From positions 248,001-312,000 of the forward strand of contig LR025083.1 in assembly GCA_900380265.1 (NCBI GenBank): 64,000 nucleotides of DNA, read 5' to 3'. The notes below the pieces were generated by a model, which was not told the DNA's origin, did no database searches, and saw only the letters and a program-made list of their open reading frames with translations. Of the stretch, positions 50,272 to 58,646 are shown piece after piece. The DNA comes from Serratia symbiotica. Lineage in GTDB: Bacteria > Pseudomonadota > Gammaproteobacteria > Enterobacterales > Enterobacteriaceae. The position numbers were made by a program, and so were the translations under genes. Position 1 is the stretch's first letter; every line of letters begins with the position of its first letter.

Positions 50272-51070
50272 CTAACAGTTCAGACTGATAGTCACTGGCC
50301 GGATAACGGAACGGAACTGGTCCATTGGCAATGCTATCCAAGAACTGGCGAACACGCAAATCAGGCTTGTCCTGTAGTTGCTGCGGGGTGTGCCTTCAGC
50401 TATTACACGATGATCGGCAAGGATATAAGCATAATGAACGATGCTCAACATCTCCGGAACATCATGCGATACCACAATACAGGTGATGTCAAGTGCATGA
50501 TGGAGATCGTCATCAATTTGACCAAGACGCTCATGGCAATTAGATCTTGGCCGACGAAAGGTTCATCAAACATGATTCACTTCGGATCCAATGCAATTGC
50601 TTGTGCTAGTGCTGCGCGTCCTGCCATACCACTGCCTAATTCATTAGGCATCAGTGCAGCTGCACCTCGTAATTGCACGGCCTCCAATGTCATCAGGACC
50701 GTGCTACGTAAGAGGGGTCTGGTAGGTTGCTGTGTTCGCATCCACGGGCAAGCGCCGTTTTTAAATACTGTCATATCGCTGAATAATGCGCTCGATTGAA
50801 ACAGCATGCTTATTTTGCGTGCGTTGTTTAGTGTGTGGCAGGGTAATGCAGGAATATTGACACCATCAAACCAGATTTCCCTACGATTAGGCGTAAGTTG
50901 AGTACCGATGAGACGCAGCAGTGTGGTTTTACCGATGCCGGATGGTTCCATGATCGCTATTACCTTACCACGCGGAACACTTATGTTGATGTCTTCGAAG
51001 ATTAATCGATTGCCGCGTGATAGGATTATTCTGTGTACTTCAATTAAATTATTTTGGTGCTGAATTTTAA
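50272..51070 (-). pseudogene. mlaF: mlaF remnant (Mla ATPase)
   Basis: ABC ATPase of the Mla system. N-terminal pieces RGNRLIFEDINISVPRGKVI, then EPSGIGKTTLLRLIGTQLTP (Walker A, first Gly now Glu), a degraded signature (GSGMAGRAALAQ for SGGMARRAALA), DEPFVGQD in another frame, and VVSHDVPEMLSIVHYAYILA up to a stop at 50272. Several frameshifts. First gene of the dead operon. Confidence 0.96.
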
Positions 51071-51089
51071 TGCACCTTTAAGTATGACA

Positions 51090-52210
51090 TATTTTATCAA
51101 AGCCACATATGATATGAAAGCAGCAGACAAAATGCGAGCCATTTTGTTGAAATTTACCGTCTTGTTCGAGAAAAGCTGCTATTTCTTTACTTTTACGCTC
51201 CATAACACAGAATTCCTGCCATGTATTAATAAAAATGTGCCTGCTGTACGTCATTCACCTATAAGTTCATCTCTCCATATTTAATTATCTACGCGGGTCG
51301 ACGTAGATTGTGCTCACATCTTGTGTATGCTTAGCACTTAAGAACCATGATTCCAGGGTAGCTGAGGGGAAAGCAGGAACTTCTGAATGCTAAAATAGCA
51401 AACAACATAGGCTAATAGGATTGAATACTCCATTCGTGCCGCGGTGAGTAAAGTTGGGCGTGTTACCCCTTTCATTGTTTAGTTAAGCACCTAAATAATA
51501 CCCGACTATAGGACCTGGAATATGTATCACGATAGCATTATTTCTCATTTTGTTGTTTCTCCTGCTGATCAGTCTGGGGAGTTGAGTTCAGTTATCTGTG
51601 CATAGAATAATTAGCTGTTCTGCATCGTGTACTACCAATTCATATTTGTAGTGACCGATTTTATTTGGTTTTATATTGATGGCAGATGTCATAACTTAGT
51701 TGAACTTTTTGTTTCTGTTGGTTAATTTTTATTTCGAAAGTAGAGTTAGCTTAACTCTAGGCAAAATGTCGATCTGTCGTAAGAGAGTAACTAGATAGTG
51801 GTTGTTTTGTGGTTGGTGGTGGCGAGTACAATTCAACCATAATCATGGACATACTGGTTTATAACACCAAAGTAATCATACTATTTTAGTATTAGCAAGT
51901 TACTATCCGGCCAACTATTATGCGGCATCGCCAACCAACTTGGTTTGGCACTTTGATTGCTGATTTAGGTAAAAGCGAAAGTGACATAGCGATTGGTAAT
52001 CCTACCAGCTATAATCTTGTAAGATAGTCATCTTACTTGGGATTTCGAATCTCTGGTATCTAGGCAGCATCGCCTAATTGCCGGGATCGCTCTTGTGAAT
52101 TAACTGCAAATGTCGCATCAGCCATCTAGCTTTACTTCTATGCTGATGTGGTTCTATCGCATATTTTTTCTTTTCTTTGATTCTATTATTCCATTCAATT
52201 TAACCTCAGG
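51090..52210 (+). pseudogene. yrbG: yrbG (caxA) remnant (Na+/Ca2+ exchanger-like protein)
   Basis: Mostly unreadable, but near 51915-52010 the plus strand gives PANYYAASP and, in another frame, GKSESDIAIGNPTSYNLV. These match LANYFAIS and GENDIAVGNIIGANIFN of the second cation-exchange repeat of YrbG in order and spacing. Divergent from mlaF and upstream of kdsD, as in E. coli. Confidence 0.62.
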
Positions 52211-52218
52211 AAGCAAGT

Positions 52219-53205
52219 ATGGCGAGTTTTAAATTGCAATCGGGCTTCGATTTTCAAGATGCTGGCAAAGAAGTACTTCAGGTAGAGTGTGCAGGCTTAG
52301 CTCAGCTTGATCGCTATATTGATACCAATTTCACACGCGCCTGTGAGGCCATCAAAGACTGTGCTGGCAAAGTGGTGGTCATGGGCATAGGTAAGTCCGG
52401 GCACATCGGTCGCAAGATTGCCGCCACTTTTGCTAGCACAGGCACCTCTTCATTTTTTGTCCACCCAGCTGAAGCCAGCCATGGCGATCTCGGTATGGTT
52501 ACCGAGAAAGACATAGTGTTCGTCATCTCAAATTCAGGTGAGTCTAATGAAATTCTAGCGCTTATCCCAGTCTTCAAGCGGCAGAAAAACCTGCTTATTT
52601 GTATGACCAAGAACCCTGCAAGTACGATAGGAAAGGCAGCGGATATCCACCTGTGTATTCAGGTACCGCAGGAAGCTTGCCCGTTGAGGCTCGCACCAAC
52701 GACTAGTACGACTGCTACCTTGGTGATGGGGGATGCACTGGCCGTGGCATTACTAAAAGCACGTGGCTTCACTTCGGAAGATTTTGCGTTATCACACCCA
52801 GGCGGTGTGCTCGGCCGCCGGCTTCTGCTTCGGGTTGACGACATGATGCACAGCGGTGATGAAATCCCACATGTTAAACCTGAAGCTTCACTCCGTGATG
52901 CTTTGGTAGAAATCACCCGCAAAAATCTTGGTATGACAGCCATCTGTAGCCACGCAATGCGCATTTCTGGTATTTTTACCGATGGCGACCTGCGCCGGGT
53001 ATTTGATCTTGGCATTGATCTCAATAATGCCAAGATCATCGATCTCATGACACCTGGCGGTGTGCGAGTAAATCCAAGTACCCTGGCAGTCGATGCTTTG
53101 AACTTAATGCAACAACGGCACATTACTGCGCTCCTTGTTGCCGATGGAGACCAGTTACTGGGTGTGGTACATATGCATGACATGTTTCTCGCCGGTGTTG
53201 TTTAA
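52219..53205 (+). CDS. kdsD: D-arabinose 5-phosphate isomerase KdsD
   Basis: Interconverts ribulose 5-phosphate and arabinose 5-phosphate, the first step of Kdo synthesis. SIS domain: VVVMGIGKSGHIGRKIAATF, HPAEASHGDLGMV, ISNSGESNEI, CPLRLAPTTSTTATLVMGDA, the conserved His in FALSHPGGVLGRR. Two CBS domains follow from about residue 205 (DDMMHSGDEIPHVKPEASLR and DLMTPGGVRVNPSTLAVDAL). 328 residues, as in E. coli. SD AGGAAG lies before the ATG at 52219. Followed by a dead kdsC. Confidence 0.97.
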   Translation: MASFKLQSGFDFQDAGKEVLQVECAGLAQLDRYIDTNFTRACEAIKDCAGKVVVMGIGKSGHIGRKIAATFASTGTSSFFVHPAEASHGDLGMVTEKDIVFVISNSGESNEILALIPVFKRQKNLLICMTKNPASTIGKAADIHLCIQVPQEACPLRLAPTTSTTATLVMGDALAVALLKARGFTSEDFALSHPGGVLGRRLLLRVDDMMHSGDEIPHVKPEASLRDALVEITRKNLGMTAICSHAMRISGIFTDGDLRRVFDLGIDLNNAKIIDLMTPGGVRVNPSTLAVDALNLMQQRHITALLVADGDQLLGVVHMHDMFLAGVV

Positions 53206-53763
53206 TGAGGAATAGTGCGGAAACCGTACAGGAACGACCTATTATGATTTAATAGTAATAGAACGACATGATAACGGAGTCTATAACATCCGTGTCTTAA
53301 TATTCGATGTTTTTGGTGTTATCTATGACGGTCTGATTTTAATAAGAAATCAGACTAAGGGGTTAAAGACGTTAAAGATGTGTGACTCTTACGGAATCCA
53401 TCGCCAGTAAGCCGGTGATGGTGAGGTAACTATCATAACTGGTTGCTCCGGAACTACTAAAAGCAGGCTAAACTTTTAGCATTAGTTATCTGTACTAATG
53501 GAAGCCTAATAAAAGGAGAGCGCGCTCACCTGGTTAAAATAGCTCTTGTTCACAGAAGCTCAGTGGTTGATATGAGACATGTCTGATTGATGAGCCAGTG
53601 ATCTCAGTGCTGGTTTAGGCTCAGCAATGGTGACCAAAAAACACTGCCTATTCTAAAAAAACATACTATATATAACCCTCATTCCCCGTGAGTTCGGTGA
53701 GGTACGATAACGGTGTGATATAATTCTGTTAGCTCAACAGATTATACAGGTGGTATCGAGATG
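53206..53763 (+). pseudogene. kdsC: kdsC remnant (Kdo-8-phosphate phosphatase)
   Basis: HAD-family phosphatase of Kdo synthesis. The plus strand reads YNIRVLIFDVFGVIYDGLI near 53281-53340; the family DVDG is now DVFG, so the second catalytic Asp is lost. Then CDSYGIHRQ, a stop, GEVTIITG near 53420, and at the end RCDIILLAQ near 53725-53750 matching the C-terminus. Stops and frameshifts in between. Ends at the lptC start, as in the E. coli operon. Confidence 0.84.
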
Positions 53764-54318
53764 AGCCAACCGAAATTTTGGATTACGTTATTGTTGACCG
53801 TAATCCTGTTGGCGTTGATTAGTTGGAATATAGCAGACTTTAGCGATAAGACTGTACTATATGTGGGTCACAATCAGGAACCAACATATAGGAGTGAGCA
53901 TATAGTAAGTATGGTATACAGCCCAGGTGGCAAGTTGAGTTACAAACTGCTGGCAGCAGACGTGACATATTATAATACAGGTGCACTAACCTGGTTTAGC
54001 CAGCCAGTCATAACCCTATTCAATAAAGATATACAAGCAACCTGGTCAGTGTGCGCCGATCACGCTAAATTAACTAAAGAACGTATGCTCTATCTTTATG
54101 GTCATGTTGAAGTAGATAGCCTAAGGACAACATCGCAGTTAGAAAAAATCAAAACCGATCATGTTCAGATAGATTTGATGACTCAGGATGTCTATGCTGA
54201 TAGGCAAGTGATGCTTTACGGAATAAATTTTACGTCTAACGGTATGAAAATGAGTGGTAATCTTTTGGCAGAAACCGCTGAGTTAATGGGTAAGGTTCAA
54301 ACAAAGTATGAAATTTAA
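53761..54318 (+). CDS. lptC: LPS export protein LptC
   Basis: Bitopic inner-membrane protein that links the LptBFG transporter to the periplasmic LptA bridge. One N-terminal membrane segment (WITLLLTVILLALISWNIA, about residues 8-26), then the beta-jellyroll with ERMLYLYGHVEVDSL, TTSQLEKIKTDHVQIDLMTQ and MKMSGNLLAETAEL. 185 residues, about six shorter than E. coli at the C-terminus, ending KTKYEI. SD AGGTGG before the ATG. It overlaps lptA by 11 bases, suggesting coupled translation. Confidence 0.96.
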   Translation: MSQPKFWITLLLTVILLALISWNIADFSDKTVLYVGHNQEPTYRSEHIVSMVYSPGGKLSYKLLAADVTYYNTGALTWFSQPVITLFNKDIQATWSVCADHAKLTKERMLYLYGHVEVDSLRTTSQLEKIKTDHVQIDLMTQDVYADRQVMLYGINFTSNGMKMSGNLLAETAELMGKVQTKYEI

Positions 54319-54832
54319 AATAAAAAAACCACTCCAAAGTCTAGTGATCGCACATTTAGTGTTTGTTATCAGCCCACCTGTTCTAGCACTGAAATCTGAT
54401 GTCAATCAGCCAGTACTTATCAACTCGCTCAAACAATCAGTAGATATGCAACATAATGTCAGTACCTTTACCTATGATGTAGTGATCCAACAAGGCACTA
54501 TCGATATCCGTGCTGCCCAGGTTGTTGTTACCCATCTGGGTGATGATCAGGGTAAAACCTATATTGAAGCATTTGGTGATCCAGTTACATTCTATCAGAT
54601 TCAGGATAGCGGCAAACCAGTAAAAGGGCATGCGCAGAAATTACGTTATGATGTTTTCCCACAGTTGTTAACTCTAACAGGCAATGCCTATCTAGAGCAA
54701 CTTGATAGTAATGTCAAAAGCGATTCAATCACTTATATGCTACAACATCAGCAAATAAAGGCGATTAGCGATAAAGGGAAACACGTAACCACTGTTCTGG
54801 TGCCGTCGCAGATGCAAGAAAAAAATGGATAA
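54308..54832 (+). CDS. lptA: Periplasmic LPS transport protein LptA
   Basis: Forms the periplasmic bridge for LPS from LptC to LptDE. Signal peptide with basic start (MKFKIKKPLQ) and a hydrophobic core ending PPVLALKS, cleavage probably after VLA. OstA/jellyroll region: QQGTIDIRAAQVVVTHLGDD, VTFYQIQDSGKPVKGHAQKL, LTGNAYLEQLDSNVKSDSI, and DKGKHVTTVLVPSQMQEKNG. 174 residues, about 11 fewer than E. coli, missing the basic tail. Lies between lptC (overlap) and lptB (21-base gap). Confidence 0.96.
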   Translation: MKFKIKKPLQSLVIAHLVFVISPPVLALKSDVNQPVLINSLKQSVDMQHNVSTFTYDVVIQQGTIDIRAAQVVVTHLGDDQGKTYIEAFGDPVTFYQIQDSGKPVKGHAQKLRYDVFPQLLTLTGNAYLEQLDSNVKSDSITYMLQHQQIKAISDKGKHVTTVLVPSQMQEKNG

Positions 54833-54853
54833 AATAAGAGTAAGCAATTATTT

Positions 54854-55579
54854 ATGGATACACTTTCCGCAGAAAAGCTAGCCAAAGCCTACAAAGGCCG
54901 TACAGTAGTTAGAGATGTCAGCCTTAAAGTAAAAGCAGGCGAAATTGTCGGATTACTGGGCCCGAATGGCGCTGGGAAAACCACAACATTTTATATGCTA
55001 GTCGGTATTGTGCAACGTGATGCCGGGCGTATTGTGATCGAGAAAGAAGACGTTAGCCTGCTGCCGCTACACGCCAGAGCTCGCCGAGGAATCGGTTATC
55101 TACCACAGGAGGCCTCTATTTTCCGTTGCCTGAGTGTATATGATAACTTAATGGCGGTGTTGGAGATCCGCTATGACCTCACTAGGGAGCAGCGTCAGTA
55201 CCGTGCCAAAGAGCTGATGGAAGAATTCTACATTAACCACCTGCGCGATAGTTTGGGCCAAGCGCTGTCCGGTGGTGAACGCCGGCGCGTTGAGATCGCC
55301 CGTGCACTGGCTGCTAAGCCTAAATTTATCCTGCTGGATGAACCTTTCGCTGGAGTGGACCCGATTTCTATTATCGAAATTAAGAAGATCATTGAGCATT
55401 TACGTGATGCTGGTCTGGGCGTGCTGATCACCGACCACAACGTGCGCGAGACATTAGATGTATGTGAACGTGCTTATATCGTTAGTGAGGGTACACTAAT
55501 TGCCCACGGTACACCAGAGGCTATTCTGGCTAATGAGCAGGTTAAGAGAGTTTATTTAGGTGAAGCATTCCGACTCTGA
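54854..55579 (+). CDS. lptB: LPS export ABC transporter ATPase LptB
   Basis: Cytoplasmic ATPase powering LPS extraction with LptFG. Walker [18 protein letters not shown]-loop [12 protein letters not shown], signature [16 protein letters not shown], Walker [14 protein letters not shown], and switch His in [13 protein letters not shown]. 241 residues, as in E. coli. Last living gene of the kdsD-lptCAB series; rpoN after it is dead. Confidence 0.98.
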   Translation: MDTLSAEKLAKAYKGRTVVRDVSLKVKAGEIVGLLGPNGAGKTTTFYMLVGIVQRDAGRIVIEKEDVSLLPLHARARRGIGYLPQEASIFRCLSVYDNLMAVLEIRYDLTREQRQYRAKELMEEFYINHLRDSLGQALSGGERRRVEIARALAAKPKFILLDEPFAGVDPISIIEIKKIIEHLRDAGLGVLITDHNVRETLDVCERAYIVSEGTLIAHGTPEAILANEQVKRVYLGEAFRL

Positions 55580-55599
55580 CGACCAACGCTCATTTAGCA

Positions 55600-56735
55600 C
55601 GGGGTTAAGGGAAACAAACTGAAGAGTAAGAAGGAACGCTTGTAATTTCAGATTCAACTTACGACTATCTATACCTACAATTCGGGTAGGTGGAGACTTG
55701 GTACAATTTTGGCCTAGAATGGTTGTGGGGTGAGGTTTACATTGCCAGTTCCTCTTCCACAATAAGCACAGACTACATCACAAGGAGCGGTGGATTATAA
55801 TGGATAGAGTATACAAAGATTGCTAGATTACCTAATGTGGTAATCTAGCCAGCGCCATTTCTGATCCTGATAGCAGAAATTCACCTAAATCATGGATTGA
55901 GTTAACAATGCCGGCATCGTAGATTTACGCTGAAAAAGAGACGCTAGGTAACGCTGTTAACGAAGCGGTAATAATGGATTAACGCTCAGTGGCATTGAAG
56001 AGTCTACAACTTTTAATTAGGTCAGCTTCCTTCTCGCAATCTACGCGTCACTTGTTGGTGGAGCTTTATAAATATAGCAGGATACACGGCATCTAGCACT
56101 GATCTACCTATTGATCGGTACAGATCTTAATTTGTGAGTCAATCATGATTTGCGCAGTGTTATTCAGTTAACCCGTCTCATAGCAGGTACTCTCAAAGAG
56201 GTAATGCTGATTATAGATTGTGTAGGCAGCAGTTTATATAGTACAGTTAATTGCCAGTTGATTCTTAGTAAGCTACAGTCAGTAAAATAGATAATTAAAA
56301 GTTTGGAAAGCCGCAACAACACTCTGCTTAAGCTCCTCGTTGGATCCTGAAGCAAGAGTAGATGTGCGTTGAACAGCAGGATGAAGAGTTTATGAAGCTG
56401 ATGGTAGTAGCAGATATTACCTATCTACTAGCGATGCATGGAGTAACCATTTCTGGTTTTACTGCTTACGAGTGTGTACAGCCCCGTAGCATTGTTAGTT
56501 AAAATATTTCTGCTCCAGGCATCTGAATGCTGATAAAAGAGCTGCCCGTTCTCAACAGCCATCAGAGAACCGGTGCAGAAATTGATGTCAGGGAAGTCAA
56601 AGTCACCCAAGCATTTATTAAAAGTTACATAGTTGCCCTACTTTCTTACATGGATTCAAGAAATGGATGGCGTATATATTTTGCTAAATAGCGAGAGGTT
56701 TTAGCCCTTTCCCATCGTACTAAACTATAAACAGT
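55600..56735 (+). pseudogene. rpoN: rpoN remnant (sigma-54)
   Basis: The first half is unreadable. From about 56290 the order of RpoN appears in shifting frames: IIKSLESRNNTLLK (conserved LIKSLESRNDTLLR), EQQDEEFMKLMVVADITYLL near 56370-56425, MHGVTISGFTAYECVQPRSI near 56437-56495 (the VTISRVTTQKYLHSPRG region), and finally AK.REVLALSH near 56688-56720, the eroded RpoN box. Multiple stops. So sigma-54-dependent transcription is gone. Confidence 0.82.
55822..55849 (+). repeat. perfect 11-bp hairpin downstream of lptB
   Basis: GCTAGATTACC at 55822-55832 and GGTAATCTAGC at 55839-55849 with loop TAATGT. No T tract follows, so a terminator role for the lptB transcript is only a possibility. It lies in the unreadable 5' part of rpoN. 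Confidence 0.45.
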
Positions 56736-56766
56736 TAGTTTAACTGCGATGATAAAGAAGGAAGCT

Positions 56767-57045
56767 ATGTGGTTTAAGATAACTAAGCTTTACATCGATA
56801 TAATCGAACTATTAACCAGTGCATTGCTAGAAAAGTTTGCTAAAAATCGAAGATGTTGCAACTGTATTAATGAGATGTATGCTGTCTTAAGTAGGAAATG
56901 TAGAAAGCAGTAAGGCGCCGGTGCTTATGTAGATTGGTGAATGGTATCTTCTGAAGAACCGAGGAAGATGTATGCAGTACTTGATATACTAATAGCTAAA
57001 TTAATCCGCTAGTTGATTAGTATTGAAGATAAGCTAAAGCAATAG
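56767..57045 (+). pseudogene. hpf: hpf remnant (ribosome hibernation-promoting factor)
   Basis: Starts MWFKIT at ATG 56767, then LLTSALLEKFAKNRRC near 56815 and CINEMYAVLSRK near 56850 (matching RINQVYVVLKVEK). In another frame MYAVLDILIAKLIR near 56970 and IEDKLKQ before the TAG at 57043 match MYAAIDGLIDKLARQ and HKDKLKQ. In-frame stops break it. Same place as in E. coli, between rpoN and ptsN. Confidence 0.75.
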
Positions 57046-57064
57046 AAATATTTTAACGTATTTT

Positions 57065-57099
57065 ACATCTTGGATCTGCTTTAAGCAGATCCAAGATGT
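57065..57099. repeat. perfect 16-bp hairpin between hpf remnant and ptsN
   Basis: ACATCTTGGATCTGCT at 57065-57080 is followed by loop TTA and its exact complement AGCAGATCCAAGATGT at 57084-57099. A T-rich run (CTTTTTT) begins 12 bases later, too far for a standard terminator. It may be an mRNA processing or attenuator hairpin in front of ptsN. Confidence 0.75.
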
Positions 57100-57203
57100 C
57101 AGGGCGTTATCTTTTTTAGCGGGTCAAATACAAACTAGGTTTTAACTAAGAAGAAAGAACTGCTCCTTGCAAAGCCTTATCAGTGGTTTAAAGTGAAAAT
57201 GAG

Positions 57204-57665
57204 ATGAAAAATGGATATAAAAAATTAAGCTCGGTGCTTAATATTGAGCGTACTAAAAGCGCGGTAGCCTGCAGTAGTAAAACGAGGGCTTTGGAGATTA
57301 TCAGTGAGCTGGCGGCCAGTAAATTTAACCAGCCACCGCTGGTGGTTTTTGATGCGCTGCACATTCGGGAGCGCATGGGAAGTACCGGTATCGGCAATGG
57401 AATTGCCATTCCACATGGCAAAATAGTAGAGGATGCATCGCAGGCTGTTGGCGTGTTTATTCGTCTCGATCCACCTATTGCTTTTGATGCTATCGACAAC
57501 TTACCGGTTGATTTGTTGTTCGCTTTGTTAGTACCAGCTCATCAGTGCAAAACACATTTACATACTTTATCACAGGTCGTTGAACGTCTAGCTGATAAAA
57601 GCGCATGTCGCCGTCTTCGTGCGGCGCAGAGTGAAGAGGAGCTTTACCAAATTATCACGGAGTAA
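57204..57665 (+). CDS. ptsN: Nitrogen PTS enzyme IIA (PtsN, EIIA-Ntr)
   Basis: Phosphoryl acceptor of the PTS-Ntr regulatory chain (PtsP to Npr to PtsN); the free protein controls potassium transporters in E. coli. PTS EIIA type-2 domain: LEIISELAASKFNQPP, MGSTGIGNGIAIPHGK with the phosphorylated His71 (E. coli His73), DNLPVDLLFALLVP, and CRRLRAAQSEEELYQIITE. 153 residues against 163; the C-terminal ten are missing. The start is ATG 57204. Its neighbours rpoN, hpf and rapZ are dead. Confidence 0.96.
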   Translation: MKNGYKKLSSVLNIERTKSAVACSSKTRALEIISELAASKFNQPPLVVFDALHIRERMGSTGIGNGIAIPHGKIVEDASQAVGVFIRLDPPIAFDAIDNLPVDLLFALLVPAHQCKTHLHTLSQVVERLADKSACRRLRAAQSEEELYQIITE

Positions 57666-57799
57666 TGACTTCATTAATATAATTTATCATCAGGATGATA
57701 GATACTATTTAAGTATTAGTATTAGTATTTGGCCTTTGCCAGCAATCAATAATATTATCAGAAGTGGTGATGAATTCTGCAAATAGTAGGGGTAACCAC

Positions 57800-58646
57800 A
57801 TGGTGGTGATGATCGTTAGCGGGTGTTCCGGTTTAGGAAAATCCGTTGCCTTGCACTCGTTAGTAGATATGAGGTTTACTGCGTTGATAACTTGGCTGTG
57901 CTGTTACTATCACATCTTTTTAATACGCTATCAAAACGCAAGATCTCCGCTTCACTTAGTATCGATGTACGCAACATGCCGGAATCACTTGAAGTATTTG
58001 AATATGTTATGACTCAATGGGTTCGTAGCTTCTCAGGACGTCTACTATTCTCAATGCTAACTATAATACTCTGCTTTGGCGTTACTGTGATACCCACCGT
58101 CTACACCTATTCCTATTGCAAGATTGTCATTGGATAACAACATTGATGGAGAATGCGACTTACTTGAGCCGTTGCGCGAAAGGTTAGATTTGCTTCTTGA
58201 TACCTTGGAAAGGTCAGTGTTATGCATTAGCTGAAATGCTACGCAACCGCTTACGAGGTAAGCGTGAACGCAAGCTGGCTATAGTGTTTGAATCTTTTGG
58301 TTTAAGTACGTTATCTCGTTTGACGCCGACTACGTTTTTTGACGCCCGACTCTTAGCAAATCTACACGGGGTCTCTAAACTGCCTCTCATGATAGGACTA
58401 GATAACCGGCTGCATCTTTTTTCGATCGTCAAACCGCAGTGCATCACTGTATCGTCTACCAGACGCGCGGCTATCTGGAGGATTGGATAGCCGATTCTGA
58501 AGACTAACAACGGTAGCTATTTAACAGTAGCGCTAGGCTGTACCGCTAAACAGCACTGTTCATCTACGCAGCAGGCCGCTTGGCTGATTACTTCCGTTGA
58601 CGAGGCAAGAACACATGATCGCGCCACGGAACCTTGTAAACCATAA
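57800..58646 (+). pseudogene. rapZ: rapZ remnant (RNase adapter protein)
   Basis: RapZ hands the small RNA GlmZ to RNase E and so tunes GlmS. Starts [20 protein letters not shown] (Walker A), a frameshift, then [19 protein letters not shown] and [20 protein letters not shown], a second break, ALAEMLRNRLRGKRERKLAI and VFESFG near 58220-58300, and SYLTVALGCT near 58515-58545 up to the stop at 58644. At least three frameshifts. Full ancestral length. Confidence 0.93.
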
